A stretch of 64,000 bases of DNA from Spongilla lacustris (GCA_949361645.1 OX442418.1:2090797-2154796); one strand, 5' to 3'; positions 23,251 to 34,880 are shown, counted from the first letter of the stretch. Translations and numbers: made by a program. Notes: generated from the sequence alone by a model not told the origin.

Positions 23251-24567
23251 CAAACACACTCCTAATTGACACACAAACATGCACACATCCAAATACCCAC
23301 AATGAACACAGATCCAAACACATGCATCTAAGCACATCTAGCTCACATCCTCAAATCCACACACTCACACAAACCCAAACACATGCACACCCACATATAA
23401 CACTGTAAATGTACATAATTGAGACAACTGCTCAGAAACATCCAAAGTAAATGTAAATGATTGTGGATGCATGTACCAACATACCCCCAAAACAACCATC
23501 TAAATACCCATCACACACACAAATACATGTACACAACACATAAGTTGCTCAGAAATACTTGCTATTAACATCGAATTTTCTGTCATTGCATAGATTAGCT
23601 GATACATTATTAACACTATCAAACCAGCTACCCCCGGCCCCCCTTGCACCCCTATACTGGGTTTAGGGGTGTGTTTTGTGCAACCATGTAGAACAAAATG
23701 TAATTACAAATGTTCAGTTACATGTTTCTGAGCAGCGTACAAGTACAGCCTTTGTGTGTGTATATATGTGTGTATTTGTGTTTATGTGTGTGTTTTTTTG
23801 ATGTATGTGTGTGCGTGTGTGGTATAGGTTTGGGCGTGTGTTTGATTGGGTAAAGGGCGAGTATACATTAGAAATGTATGTTCCTGAGCAGCTGTTGCAA
23901 GCTAGCTAAGTGTGTACACGTAAGCTTATGTGTGTATGTGTGTGTGTTTAGTGTGTATTGTGTGGTGCAATTGGTTAAGCCAAGTTTAGGACAGACCAAG
24001 CAGGATTATCCCATGGCTAAAAGGTCCAGCTTGATGCAGACTGCAAGCTTGAGCGTATGTGTGTGTTTTGTGCAAAAATACAATAAAATTTCATCATAAA
24101 CATTCTGAACAGCCATTGTAACCTATACATACATGTACAGCTTTTGTTTGTGTGTTTGTGTTTGAGTGTGTTTCTTGTGAGTTTGTGTGTGTACTTCAAC
24201 CGTAGGTTCAAGGATTGCAGCACATGAAAGTAACTGACCGTGTTATTGTTCAAGAAATGTTTGGTAATGGTGATCATGAGGTACATTATGGTTAGAAAGG
24301 AGATATGTGGTTTGAGGAGATTGGTTACTTCTCTGCTTAAAACAGCACTTATGGCATTGATTGAAGGCAACAGAATCGAAGAAGGCATTACAATTCCTTC
24401 AATCATGTGTCCATTGAATGAAACCAGCACTCCTTATCGAGGAGGTTGTGTGGTTACTTCTTCCTTCACAAAACATGTGCACGTAGCAGTGCATGATGTC
24501 ATCCACCCCCACCATGCAGTGGGTATGGGTACGAGATAACAGCAATATGGAATCATCTTTATGCATA
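23251..24567. other. low-complexity CA/GT-rich DNA, no gene
   Basis: Imperfect CACACATCC and GTGTGTTT strings; open frames on both strands around 24017-24539 are not recognisable. Confidence 0.45.
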
Positions 24568-24660
24568 TAGTCTCATACTCAGACCAGCAGGTGGTGTCGA
24601 CTTAGCAGTGGTGTAATCCACCCGCTGCTGTGAAGAGGAGAAGGTCTGGGTACGAAACTA
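24568..24660. repeat. diverged relative of the 22701 palindrome
   Basis: Begins TAGTCTCATACTCAGACC and ends GGTCTGGGTACGAAACTA with an imperfect palindrome in between (GGGTGG.. GTAATCCACCCGC). Confidence 0.65.
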
Positions 24661-24911
24661 CGTTATATGGAGATATACATGTATAGCTTATAAGCCTTAT
24701 GAACAGTATTGTGCTATAGAGTACAAAGTGTAGGACCTTAAGCTTAATTAATTAGCTGTTCTAAAGTTATAGTGATACTAACGCAAGAGAGTTTTATAAT
24801 ATTTTATATATTAAGGTCCTTTTCGCGGCGACGTACTGTCCCATATAAGCTTTTGCTGATGCAGCTAAGATACATGTATATAGTAATATAGCTTATGCCT
24901 AGGTGTGTGTA

Positions 24912-25279
24912 TAGACCCTTTTCCATTGTGGGCGTATCAACAAAGAAACGTTACGTCAGCGTCATGTGCGCGACCAAAACAAATCATTTGATATGGGGAA
25001 GTTAGGGCATGGAAGAATTATAAATCCGGCCATTTTGTTATACATCCTCCACCCATGCCACTCTCCACAATGCCATATGGGTCGGGGAAAACATCTTCAT
25101 CCATTTGCAGCTTTTGAAAATATCTTCTTTGCGCCACAAGATCCAAACCATTAGCATATACCGATGACATACGTGCGATACCAAATGCATGGTTTTGGGC
25201 GCGAACGTATAAACGTTTATTTGTTTATACGCCCGTCGTATGACGTTTTGTTTATACGCCTACAATCAAAAAGGGTCTA
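24912..25279. mobile_element. ~368-bp MITE with TA target duplication
   Basis: Left end TAGACCCTTTTCCATTGTGG and right end (complement) TAGACCCTTTTTGATTGTAG are inverted repeats, extended by GGCGTATCAACA / GGCGTATAAACA. Both ends are preceded by TA. A TA duplication suggests Tc1/mariner-type mobilisation; no transposase inside. Confidence 0.75.
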
Positions 25280-25405
25280 TAACAATGCGCGTGCAGTACA
25301 GTAGTTGATATAGTAAGTGTGCATAGTACACGTACTGCTGAGATATAAATATAAAAGGAATCCCGCGCGCCATTCAACATCCCTTAATTCGTTATCACGA
25401 ATGCA

Positions 25406-25485
25406 GGTACTAGGTAGTTGGGCGTAGCCCGACCTTCGCGTATTGGCCAAGGTCGGGCTACGCCCAGCTAGGTACTAGGTGCATG
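25406..25485. repeat. GGGCGTAGCCCGACC hairpin
   Basis: TAGTTGGGCGTAGCCCGACC is followed by its complement GGTCGGGCTACGCCCAGCTA after a 12-base loop. Related single arms are at about 7400, 12219 and 46566. Confidence 0.75.
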
Positions 25486-25650
25486 GTGCCCTTTTATATT
25501 AGTACATGTAGTTTAGTGAGTAGATTCGTCTGCTTTAAAAAGAAGATCTCCTCCGCCCCCCCCCCCCCCTCCCCCGCCCCCCATGATGTATAAATTGAAG
25601 TTGGCAATGATTAAAAATGATACGAAAAGTTATAGGAGTAAGATTTTAAA

Positions 25651-25862
25651 ATGTTGTTGGGGGTTGAATTTTCAATGTGTTGGGTTGAAGGTGTGGTTGA
25701 ACTGAAGACATCCAGGGTAGCATCCAGTTCCCTATCGCAAGCCAAATTAATTATCAATTGAAGAGTGTTGTTGGGGTTTGAATTGTCAATGTGTTGGGTT
25801 AAAGGTGTTGAACTGAAGACATCCAGGGTAGCATCCAGTTCCCTATCGCAAGCCAAATTAAT
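25651..25862. repeat. in-frame-length tandem duplication
   Basis: A block ending ATCGCAAGCCAAATTAATTA occurs twice, about 110 bases apart. On the minus strand both copies keep the same frame, giving a repeated peptide NLACDRELDATLDVFSS. No start, splice or family supports a gene, but the preservation of frame is noted. Confidence 0.6.
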
Positions 25863-25918
25863 TAGCAATAGATTTAGAAGATGCTGCGGATAGATACGCA
25901 AGGCAACACACACGAAAG

Positions 25919-26110
25919 TAGGGTGTGTAACCTTTTTCATAAATCAAAATCGATTATTTCAAGTATGCAAAAAAGTCCAATCAATTTTTCAGGTTTATAG
26001 CAACCTGCAAATCGGTTCTTAGCATTAAATCGATTTTGGCGATTAATGCACTATTAATTTGCCAACGATTACCTAGGTTTTTCCAGGTTTTTTCCGATTT
26101 TGATATTGGC
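25919..26110 (+). mobile_element. hAT-like MITE fragment (AGGGTGTGTAACC family)
   Basis: Starts TAGGGTGTGTAACC and includes AATCGATT and CTAGGTTTTTCCAGG words as in 6416-6600. Confidence 0.5.
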
Positions 26111-26276
26111 ACGATAAATCACAGTTTCTTAAGTCTATATACATATACATTCTGGTACAGTGTGAAAGGGACAGATCACTTGTGAAATCAAAATATGATT
26201 TGCGTCTTTTTTTTGCTGTGCACTTATGCCAACTAAAGCAACAGCTAGCCCTATAAAATAGTATCCAAAGTGACTT

Positions 26277-26540
26277 GAAACGAGGTGCATTCCAATGTTA
26301 TGCCACACCCACTTGTGGGCGGATGGGAAGTAAAACGCGTATTTGTTCGTTCGCTACCAACGCACTACTAAGTATGGGACAACTGGACAAGTAAGACTGA
26401 TTTTTTGCTTACTGAGATAAATACGCGAATATGACTAGTTTTCTAATTATAAAGAGTGATTAGGAATAGCACGTTCATGCACCCCGCAGCTTGCGCTGGA
26501 AAGAACTACATGTATATAAAATATTCCTTTCAGGTCCCAT
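26277..26540 (+). repeat. diverged copy of the 49284-49625 element
   Basis: GAACGAGGTGCATTGTAATG-like start, then TTGTTCGTTCGCTACCAA, GCACTACTAAGTATGGGACAA and GCAGCTTGCGCT words in the same order as at 49293-49560. Confidence 0.7.
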
Positions 26541-27616
26541 CCGCCGCCATCCCACCATGCAGTGCAGTGAGTGTGGTGTGACATTGGCATTCTCCTCAAT
26601 AATTCTATAATTACTAAGCAGAACCTCAGATGGAAAGCCCCCAGTGAAGAGATTACATAGGTGATATTCAGAATGTCATGGCCGAACGTTTGGAAAAGAG
26701 CCAGTGTACGGTTTACCTACTAAGATCAGCTGTCTTGTGCCTTCGAGGTTCCCGAACTTCCCGCTCATCATACCACATGCCACAACATCTCTTTGAATCA
26801 TCCATTGACCTTGCAATTGCTGACAGCAAAGTCAATATCTCAGCAATGTAAAACTTTTTGATATTTCATTTGTAACACCTGTCACCCACGACCGGGTGCA
26901 AGAGTATGCATGTAACGCGTTTGATTAACGCACATGTACTATCGAGTGATAACGCAAAACTATTTAATTGCCGAGCCCACTGCGGGTGAACTACAGGGCA
27001 GTGTCGTCTAGGGACCCGACTGACGGGTTAGTAGTCTGGTCCCCAGACTAAGGGCACACTTCAGCCGGGTCCCCAGACTAAGTGTTGATTGCATTCTATT
27101 TACCGAGCCGTTAGTAAGCCTTTGTACGCAGTGGCGAATATAGGGGGGAGTTCCAGGGGTTGGAACCCCCCCCCTCGAACCTGAATATGAATATAATTAA
27201 TGTATAATTAGCGTATGACGCGTACGCGTCGGCGCACGATTTCTATACACTTCTATACTCAGTGTGCACTCCGTGAAGTTGCTATACAGCTTATTATTCA
27301 TTGGTTAGTACTATATTTTATTCTGTAAACTGCGAGATATGTAGTAGGCTGGTATTTATACGTACCCGCGGACGTAATAGAGCGATTCTTTCCGCAGTTA
27401 TTTTGATTGCTGCGCAATAGTATTAGTTCTCATCGAAGTAGAATGCACCTTGCTGCAAGCTTTTAGAGATGATGGTAAACTTGAACATAGCAAAGAAACT
27501 AAGCCGGCGCATGTAACGCAAAATGCAAATCTGCGATGAACCTTAAAATCTGCAAAACCACAATAGAACGTAACGTTATTGGTTATGATTGCCTCCGTTT
27601 CTAATCCTCCTATACA
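26541..27616. other. no gene seen
   Basis: Unassigned sequence. Direct repeats GGTCCCCAGACTAAG at about 27039 and 27069; a transposon-like end CAGTGGCGAATATAGGGGGG near 27130. Confidence 0.4.
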
Positions 27617-27816
27617 NNNNNNNNNNNNNNNNNNNNNNNNNNNNNNNNNNNNNNNNNNNNNNNNNNNNNNNNNNNNNNNNNNNNNNNNNNNNNNNNNNNN
27701 NNNNNNNNNNNNNNNNNNNNNNNNNNNNNNNNNNNNNNNNNNNNNNNNNNNNNNNNNNNNNNNNNNNNNNNNNNNNNNNNNNNNNNNNNNNNNNNNNNNN
27801 NNNNNNNNNNNNNNNN
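27617..27816. other. assembly gap, 200 N
   Basis: Exactly 200 N, the usual fixed placeholder length for an unsized scaffold gap. Confidence 0.98.
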
Positions 27817-28269
27817 AAGCTAGTGATAACGAATGTTCTGAAATGGTTTTAAAGCCTCTTCAAATCGGTCATTTTCTTCGTAACGTAGGCCTACGAACAG
27901 ATAATGAGATATGCATGCATCGGTATGTATTTGATCTAACAGAATTGCTACTAATTAAAATTGGTTTCAGAACGTATTGTCACATGCCATAGATAGCCCA
28001 ATGGAGCTTTACATATCTGTGGTACTGAGTAGCATGCATATACGCACATTTATAATGAGCAGGGCTAGGATTGTGTTAGCTTTTGTCTCCTCGTTGGAGG
28101 GGGGGAATGGCAGCAACCAATTCTGGCTTTTATCTTTTAAAACAGAATTAATGGCTTTAAGAATGCATTGCAGTTGCTTCACTTTGAATAAATCGACTCA
28201 GCACCCTCATCTCCAAAATAGAACTAAACAAACATGGGTAGCATTTGCCCATTGGGCTATACTCCAGTA

Positions 28270-28786
28270 AATAAGTGTACACCCCTACTGATGACATAAA
28301 TTTGTGTCCTGGGGGGTATGTTTAATGATATAAATCATGACCTGGGGGGGGGGGGAGTTATTATCCTAGTCTTGGGGGGTGGGGGTGGTATGAGTCATGT
28401 CCGGGGGGGGGGGGGGGGGGGTGCTATAAATCTTGTCCTGGGGGATGAGTGGAGGGGGGGGGGGGGGGAGTTATAATCCATATCCTGGGGGAGTGGGGGT
28501 GGTATACGTCATGTCTAGGGGGGCGCTATAAATCTTCACCTGGGGTGGGGGGGGGGATGATATATGTCATGTCCAAGGGGAGGGGTGGGTGCTACAAATA
28601 TTGTCCTGGGGGGAGGTGGGGGTGAATGGTATTAATCATGCCCTGGGGGGTGTTATAATCCATGTCCTGGAGGTGGGGTGGGGGTGATATACATCATGTC
28701 CAGGGGGGGAGCTATATTAATCATGCCCTGGGGAAAGTTTTAATCCATGTATTGGAGGTGGGGGAGTGGAATGATATAAGTCATGT

Positions 28787-28823
<37 letters not shown>

Positions 28824-28850
28824 AGTGTGTGAATGGTATAAATCTTGTAC
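28270..28850 (+). repeat. G-rich degenerate minisatellite
   Basis: Repeated ATAAATCATGTCCTGGGGGG-type units with variable G runs, including G34 at 28789-28822. Unit length about 40-55 bases. Confidence 0.85.
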
Positions 28851-29451
28851 TGCGGAAACGACAAATCATATCCTGTGTATAGTGTACTGAGACATACTGC
28901 TGTCCTGAGGGATGTGGTGTGATGTGTGACTGTCCAGTAATATATCTGTCTTGAGGGAGGGTATAATTAGTATCTGTGTCCAACGGGGTTACTTTATCGA
29001 GAGTTACGGCAGTAACTCTCATATAGGATTTGTGCCGTATCATGAAATCATTAAAAATACGCGTTCCGCGTATAACTCACGAACCGAGAAACGGATAGTG
29101 TAGCTCTTTATTGCTATCGAGCCACAATGGAAAGATGATCATTTTCATACTTTGTTCAAGTCGCCAAACCTTTTATTTTAAGAGAACAAAAAAGGTCGTA
29201 GTTCTCGTTCCCAGGCCTTGATTTGTCCATATAGTCGTCGTCTTTATGGGTGAGTATAACTCGAGATAGGAAAGGTTATAAAGAGCGCCAGTTACACCAA
29301 AAAATCTAGAAAAATCCTACCGACTGCCCCTTGATGTCAGATATACATGTTTTGTATGAAGCAATAATAACGTCCGAGGACACAAGCGTTCCCATGACAA
29401 TACCCATACGTATAATTAGACATTTATGGTACCATTAATACTGGCGTTGTC
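28851..29451. other. no gene; short dispersed repeat
   Basis: 28990-29070 is the inverted relative of 22860-22936 (CGAGAGTTACGGCAGTAACTCTC). No coding exon seen. Confidence 0.4.
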
Positions 29452-29588
29452 AAAATGCCTTCACGGGAACGAAAGAGGAGAAAAAAGCGACACGAGGAAT
29501 ACGTCCTAAATCGAGACTATGAGTTAGAGTCCTCCAAAGTTCGGTACGATGCTGATGCTGAACAAAGGCGGGCGTCTGCTCGTGACAT

Positions 29589-30622
29589 CAAGCCCGTAGC
29601 CAGGTCAGGAAAAGGGGGGGTTCGAAAAGAAAAAAATGTGGACCCAAAGTGGGCGTGTTAGGGGGAGGGTGCGGGAGGGGGATGTGCCCCCTCCCGCGCT
29701 TCGCGCGGAAGCTTTTGAAAACATTGATTTGGCAACACAAAAGAGTTAATAGTTTGCAGACACATGTACATGTACCAAAACACTCACAACCGAAAAATAA
29801 ACAAGATGAGCAATTCAATTTCATACGACCTTCCAAGGTGAGCTGCCTGATATGAAAAGAGGGGAAGGGGCTAAACCTAACATGTCGTTTTGCTATGCAA
29901 TCCGCTAAATCGATCTTCGCTTTAAAAAAAAAAAAAAAAAAAAAAAATGCTTCTGATTCAATGGCTGCTTAGTCATATATGAATTAATGGCACATGAAAA
30001 ATACTACATATTTAGGCAGGTTATACATTTATATACAAACACAATTAATTAGTATATACAGTGACAGTGTTTAACAGAATTCAAGGGCGGATAATAGAGT
30101 CAAGCTCAAGCTTCCTTGGGTGCAAATGGGCATAGCGTGTGACAACTTCATCCAAGTCCACGTCCATGTCATAATGTATATGCAGGAGAGCAAGGCTAGA
30201 AAGACGGCTATTTCCCATCGAGGCTCTCATATAATTGTGCAGTCTTCGAAGAGCACTAGCACTCCGCTCATTCACTCTCTCTTTTCTTTTGTTGAGAGCT
30301 ACCCGGCATAGTCGATCGGCCCGGCGATTATTAATGCGACGGCGTATAGATTAATTATTAAACTGGCGCAAATCAATTTATTGCACGGCCCGGGTGTTTC
30401 ATATTGAGACGTAATTTGATAAAATAATAATAAATACAGGTTAACCGTTACGTTGTGTTATACGTACGTTATTAGTCAGGGAAGCCTAATCGCCTAAATC
30501 CGCCTTAGAGAGCTGCCTGCACGGCGGCACCGTAGTACTTCCACGTAAGCGGAGTGCAGGACCTTTATCCTCTGAGGGGGGGTTCGTTCGAACCCCCCGA
30601 ACCCCCCCTGGCTACGGGCCTG
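29589..30622 (-). mobile_element. 1,034-bp hAT-like element with 5-bp TSD
   Basis: Left end CAAGCCCGTAGCCAGG and right end complement CAGGCCCGTAGCCAGG differ at one position. GACAT flanks both sides (29584-29588, 30623-30627). It contains a C-terminal transposase remnant on the minus strand (30081-30275). Most hAT elements duplicate 8 bp, but hAT lineages with 5-bp duplications are known (as I recall, named hAT5 in Repbase). G/C-rich complementary stretches lie just inside both ends. Confidence 0.85.
30081..30275 (-). pseudogene. hAT transposase C-terminal dimerisation remnant
   Basis: The frame contains NERSASALRRLHNYMRASM and LSSLALLHIHYDMDVDLDEV, the conserved ERSFSALRRLKTYLR...RLxxLALLHIHRD signature of the hAT C-terminal dimerisation region, as in ZMYM-like hAT proteins. 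Only about 65 residues are present, ending at a stop; the DDE core and BED finger are absent, so the carrying element is a deletion derivative. Confidence 0.85.
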
Positions 30623-30969
30623 GACATGTACATAGCAAATCTGGAGTCGAACCGAGCTTCTAAGAGGTGGCGACAGGAAAAGAATTCTGTTGCGGTGCGA
30701 ACTTCTAAGAGGCGGCGTTATGAACTGAACTCAGACGAGAAACGAGCTTCTAAGAGGCAAAGCTTGGCGCGCGAGTTTCGATCTAGAACAGCTGCAAATA
30801 TAACATAACTGTAAACATTGTGTTGCTAGGCAATAAACATGGGAATTACAACGGCTGGATTTTGTCACACAATTGTATTTACTTGTACATTGTACTCATA
30901 GTATGTACGGGTTGCAAAGTACATGTACACCTGTATACAAGTAGTCACCAAAAAAAATGAATGAAAATA

Positions 30970-31172
30970 TAGGATTTGAAGGCAATGGTGGTGTAAAAAG
31001 GAAGGGAACAAGGGATCAAAGATGATACAATTTTTTTGAATAGTCCTATATTTAGCAATGTAAAATTTATACATGCTAAGAAAGTGCTAAATATAGGACT
31101 TTTCAAAAAAATTGTACCATCTTTGATCCCTTGTTCCCTTCCTTTTTACACCACCATTGCCTTCAAATCCTA
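30970..31172. mobile_element. ~203-bp foldback MITE, possible TA TSD
   Basis: Arms of about 88 bases (TAGGATTTGAAGGCAATGGT outward end) are near-perfect inverted repeats around a ~28-base loop. TA precedes and follows the element (30968-30969, 31173-31174). Confidence 0.8.
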
Positions 31173-31175
31173 TAC

Positions 31176-31757
31176 ACCACTAACTTTCTCAGAGAGAATG
31201 TTTTTATATCTTGTAAATAACGTCATTAGTAGGGGTGTACACTTATTAACTGGAATAGCCCATTGTGTGGCATGGTCTTCCAGTGTATGCATTTTGAAGG
31301 GCAGTTTTCACCATGCACCTGTTGCTGCTACCCACTCAACTATGCACTTGGTGCATACCAGTGCGTTGCATTGGAGCTCAGGGGGCTGTGTCAGAAGGCA
31401 GGAACACAGTTGACTGACACTTCAGCTGGTTGAAAATAGTCTGCATGGCTTGCAAGAGGTGGACAATGATCATTAGAGAAGAATGGAGGTGGGGCAATCT
31501 TCCAAAGTGCTATGAACCTATTAGGTGTGACTCGGATCTTTGGTTGGCAACCTTTGCCAACAGTTGACCTCCTCACATGTCCTCGAAGTGCGCACAGACC
31601 TGCATAATGATTGTGTGCATTATGAAGTCATAGCAGTTATTTATTTTGAAAAAGTGCATTTACCTTGCATGCGTTCTTCATTGGTATGTATTTGCCACTG
31701 AAATGGCATTATACAACACCTGTGATGTAGGCCTATTATATGGTTTGGATGCTGTGA
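31176..31757. other. no gene seen
   Basis: No supported coding region on either strand before the integrase remnant. Confidence 0.4.
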
Positions 31758-32002
31758 AGTTATCATTTCGGACCAAGGCAGAGAATTTTAAGAGCAGCTC
31801 TTTCATCTAACTCACTGACCAGAACGATTCTTCAGCGTACCACCCTCAGACAAATGGCTTAACTGAACGGTTTAATCAAACACTGCAAGCAGGTCTTATT
31901 AAAGTTGTGAACAGCAGCCAAGATGACTGGGATGAGCATCTCCCAGCTATCCTATTTGCTTATCAAACAACTAAAGGACAGAGTTGCAGTTGTTCTAAAT
32001 AA
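31758..32002 (+). pseudogene. Ty3/gypsy-type integrase fragment
   Basis: The plus strand reads VIISDQGREF (second catalytic Asp region), then after a frameshift HPQTNGLTERFNQTL with the third catalytic Glu, and a following DWDEHLPAILFAYQTT stretch, ending at TAA (32000-32002). This is the DDE core of a retrotransposon integrase. The first Asp, zinc domain, reverse transcriptase and LTRs are not seen. At least one frameshift and an in-frame stop lie between the two blocks, so it is dead. Confidence 0.9.
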
Positions 32003-32086
32003 GTTATCAACTATTTTTAAAAACAGGAGCATTAGTTTGGGGAAAAAACCAGAAACACTTAAAGAGGCTAGGGAACTATAAGTAAA

Positions 32087-33654
32087 ATGAAAACAATTTC
32101 AAAGTATTCTGGAGAAGGAAGCTGGGAGAATTGGCTTCAAAATTTTCAATTAGGAATTTCTTTATGTGAAGATGAACAGGGTAATATAAAGCTCTTCAAA
32201 GATAACATAGAAGCAAAGGCATTGGAACTGTTTAATGATTTAAAATGTAATGCTACAGTGAATTACGAGACCATGATAAGAATGTTTGAAGTTCAGTTGT
32301 ACATATATAGATTTGAATCCAGAAGAAAACAACTAACTGAAGGCTGGGAGCAGATCTTAGAAAAATAGCCGAAAAGGCATATCATTTGCAGGATATACGG
32401 GAAATGAAGTATTGAAGCAATTTACATCAGATTCCACGGTGAAAAAAGATGTTATAATGCTGAATCCAGAAAGTATCAAAGTTGCAGTTGATATTTGTAT
32501 TGCAATGGACTGTATAATGATGTATTGTGGACAGTTGATGAAAGTGTCTTGGGAAGAGTGGATAGAATATTTTTGAAAACACAGCTGATAAGTATAATCT
32601 GAATAGAGCCTCAAAAGTATTATGTGCCTGTCTTACTGATAATGCAAGAAATGTATCTTTAAAGCAGAAAAATATTTTGGACAAAAGTTATGAGGATGCA
32701 AAGTATTTGTTTGAAAAAGAGCTGTATAAAGATTGGTTTGTGACAAGACAACGATCTGAATGTGAATGTATAGATACATTTGTTAGTCATTTAAAATCAT
32801 TAGCAGTTAAAGCATATTCAGAACCAGAAACTGAAGCAAACAAAGCTTTGTCACTGAAATTAAGAAATGCGATAGAAAATGGCAGAGGTGTAAAATTCCC
32901 TCCTGATTGGCCGGATACTATTGATGATGGTGTTAAGACATTCAAAGTACTTGAAGCAATGAAGTACTCCCAATTCACGTGTGACAAAGATTGGGATGAA
33001 TGGGTATCATACTTCGAAAATACTGTTCACGGCGTGTTGGGTGATCACACTAAACTGCAATGTTTTGTAGCCTGCATTTCAAAAGATGCTGAGGAGCACT
33101 ATGGGCTGAAGTGTAACTACTATACACAAAACTTTGAAAATGGAAAAAAATACATAAGAGAAGCTTTCTACATGAAGAAGTTTCATAGAATAGCAAAACA
33201 AGACCATGAGACCTGGAGCAAGATATGTCGTGATTTGGATGGCATAGCAATAAAAGCATACACTGGTGCAGAAAGAGAGGGAAAAGTCCTTTCTCATTTC
33301 AAGGAGAAAGTCCAACTCTTTGACGAAAACATGTACAAAAAACTAGTAAAAGAAAATCCTAAAAATGCACATTGGGCTGCTAATCTTCTGGAATACTGGG
33401 AAATGGAATTGAAAGGAGTCGAGCTTAAAATAATAGCATGCACAAGGTGCCGTGTTAAAGCAGTTCTTGAACAAAATACAATTGTAGAAGATCACGATGG
33501 TAAATGTGTTCCTTATGCTGAAACAAAATGTCATGCTGAAATGACTGATAAGCATACAAGATTTGAAAAAATTGCAGGCGGAATTGGGCACATTTTTACA
33601 TTAGGATTTGTTCTCATTGCTGAAAAGGTTACAGATCAGAAAATTAAAGCATAG
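32087..33654 (+). pseudogene. decayed gene with three tandem Gag-like domains
   Basis: Three successive segments look like divergent copies of one another: about 32110-32400, 32540-32820 and 32980-33265. Each starts with a W-x2-(W)-(x)-F motif (SWENWLQNF, SWEEWIEYF, DWDEWVSYF), continues with an aromatic/charged helical stretch and closes with an AY motif (EKAY, VKAY, IKAY). The style (WENW...F, FKDNIEAKALELFNDL) is that of retrotransposon Gag capsid domains. The 3' part is an intact 325-codon frame (32677-33654) ending with a possible zinc site (C-x2-C ... C-x7-C). The reading frame is broken by at least three lesions: near 32360, near 32413 and by an extra T near 32574. It begins 85 bases after the integrase remnant, the reverse of normal gag-pol order, so the two are probably separate insertions or a tandem. 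A host gene derived from Gag is possible but the breaks argue against function. Confidence 0.6.
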
Positions 33655-34632
33655 CAAGGATTTACAAATTCTGATAAGGTCTGTTGTAGTTGTAGAAAAG
33701 AGTACCGCAATGATGGCTGTATGTCAGTTAAGTAAAAGTACACAATACAAGGAAAGGAGTGCACAGTAGATCATGTATTTAAATGAACTGAGGTGTATAA
33801 TAGTGTCTCTGCATCAAATATTTTAGTTCTATATTTTAGTTTTTATATTTGTATGTATGTTTCAAATTATTTATTGTGTGATAATCCATTATGAAGTCCT
33901 GCATGCTGCCGGTGGTGCATGTGAAGTTAAGACAGAAATTAGCAGTTACATGTAGCTTGGGAAAGAGTACACAAATATTGTAGGCACCAGATGAGCCTTA
34001 AGACAATCCAAGGATTTATTGTAATGCCATGCACAAGCCTTAGTTCGCAAAAAGCAGAACTAAAGATGCAATAACATGGGGCATAGTTGCTCCATTTAGC
34101 AACCAAGTATATGATCTGAGGTACACATGCATATAGATGTACCACACAGGAGGTATGAGTACATGTAACATGTAATCCAATGTTAATTAGCATATGATTA
34201 CTTAAAATGCAGCACTACCATCAAATACTAATTATACATTTCTCCGGATTCTCCCATGCAGAGTTCATACCATGGGTATATTTGTGTTATGTGTCCCATC
34301 CCATATGCATGTTATGGCAAGACTCAGTTCTGAATCTGGAGGCATCAAGGTCTGAATTAGTGCTCCACAACCTGGTAGCATGAGCAAGAGCAAGATTGTA
34401 TAGCATGCAGTTGGAGCAATGTTGTTGTTTATGCACAAACGTATAAAAGAAATAATGAAGCCAAGGAGACGGAAATAGAATATAATGTATTCCAAATCAT
34501 GCATGGACAATTTGTGAAGGTAATGCAAGCACATGTGCTATGCTGCTTAGTTCAATAATGTTACTGCAATCTGCAGTATTTGGTTATATGTTTTGCTCTT
34601 AATAATTTTGACATCCCTACATGTATATGTTA
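33655..34632. other. no gene seen
   Basis: AT-rich 3' flank of the Gag-like gene and unassigned sequence. Confidence 0.4.
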
Positions 34633-34880
34633 TACGGCCCGATTTGAATCCGTGACCGAATTTGAATCCGATCGACCCGGTTCAAATCGACCGGTGTCAT
34701 AGGGTATACGGTCCGGCCCAATTTCCAGTCCGGCGGACCATATTCCCTAAGGGAATACGGTCACCCCCGGACCCAACTCCCTAGGGAATACGGTCCCCCA
34801 GTCCGAGTTCCCTGGTTGACCGGACTCAATTCCCTAGGGAACTGAGTCCCCCCCCCCCCCCCCCCCCCCCCGGAATGTGA
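34633..34880. repeat. alternating-palindrome array, locus 1
   Basis: From GGTGTCATAGGGTATACGGTCC (start 34693) the sequence alternates a TTCCCTAGGGAA dyad with a GGTCC...GGACC dyad three or four times, ending in a C24 homopolymer (34848-34871). The 60 bases before it (GATTTGAATCCG...GGTTCAAATCG) are another small palindromic cluster. See the finding on four related loci. Confidence 0.75.

Larger units (their letters stand above)
29456..30808 (+). pseudogene. basic-repeat protein ORF split by a hAT-like insertion
   Basis: The left part (29456-29588) encodes a very basic N-terminus starting MPSRERKRRKK; the right part (30623-30808) continues with repeated (R/S)ASKR-type units and ends at TAA. 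The two halves are separated by the element at 29589-30622. The 5-bp sequence GACAT is duplicated at the junctions and the frame is continuous if the element and one GACAT are removed, so the split is by insertion. Basic ~15-residue repeats with RAS(K/Q)R occur at the N-terminus of some Helitron-type and other transposon proteins of invertebrates; this affiliation is a guess. Downstream there is an immediate stop, so the protein would be about 110 residues. Confidence 0.6.

Noticed and set aside
31700..33900. LTRs flanking the integrase and Gag-like gene
   Set aside because: No direct repeat of LTR length with TG...CA ends was found in the window around them.
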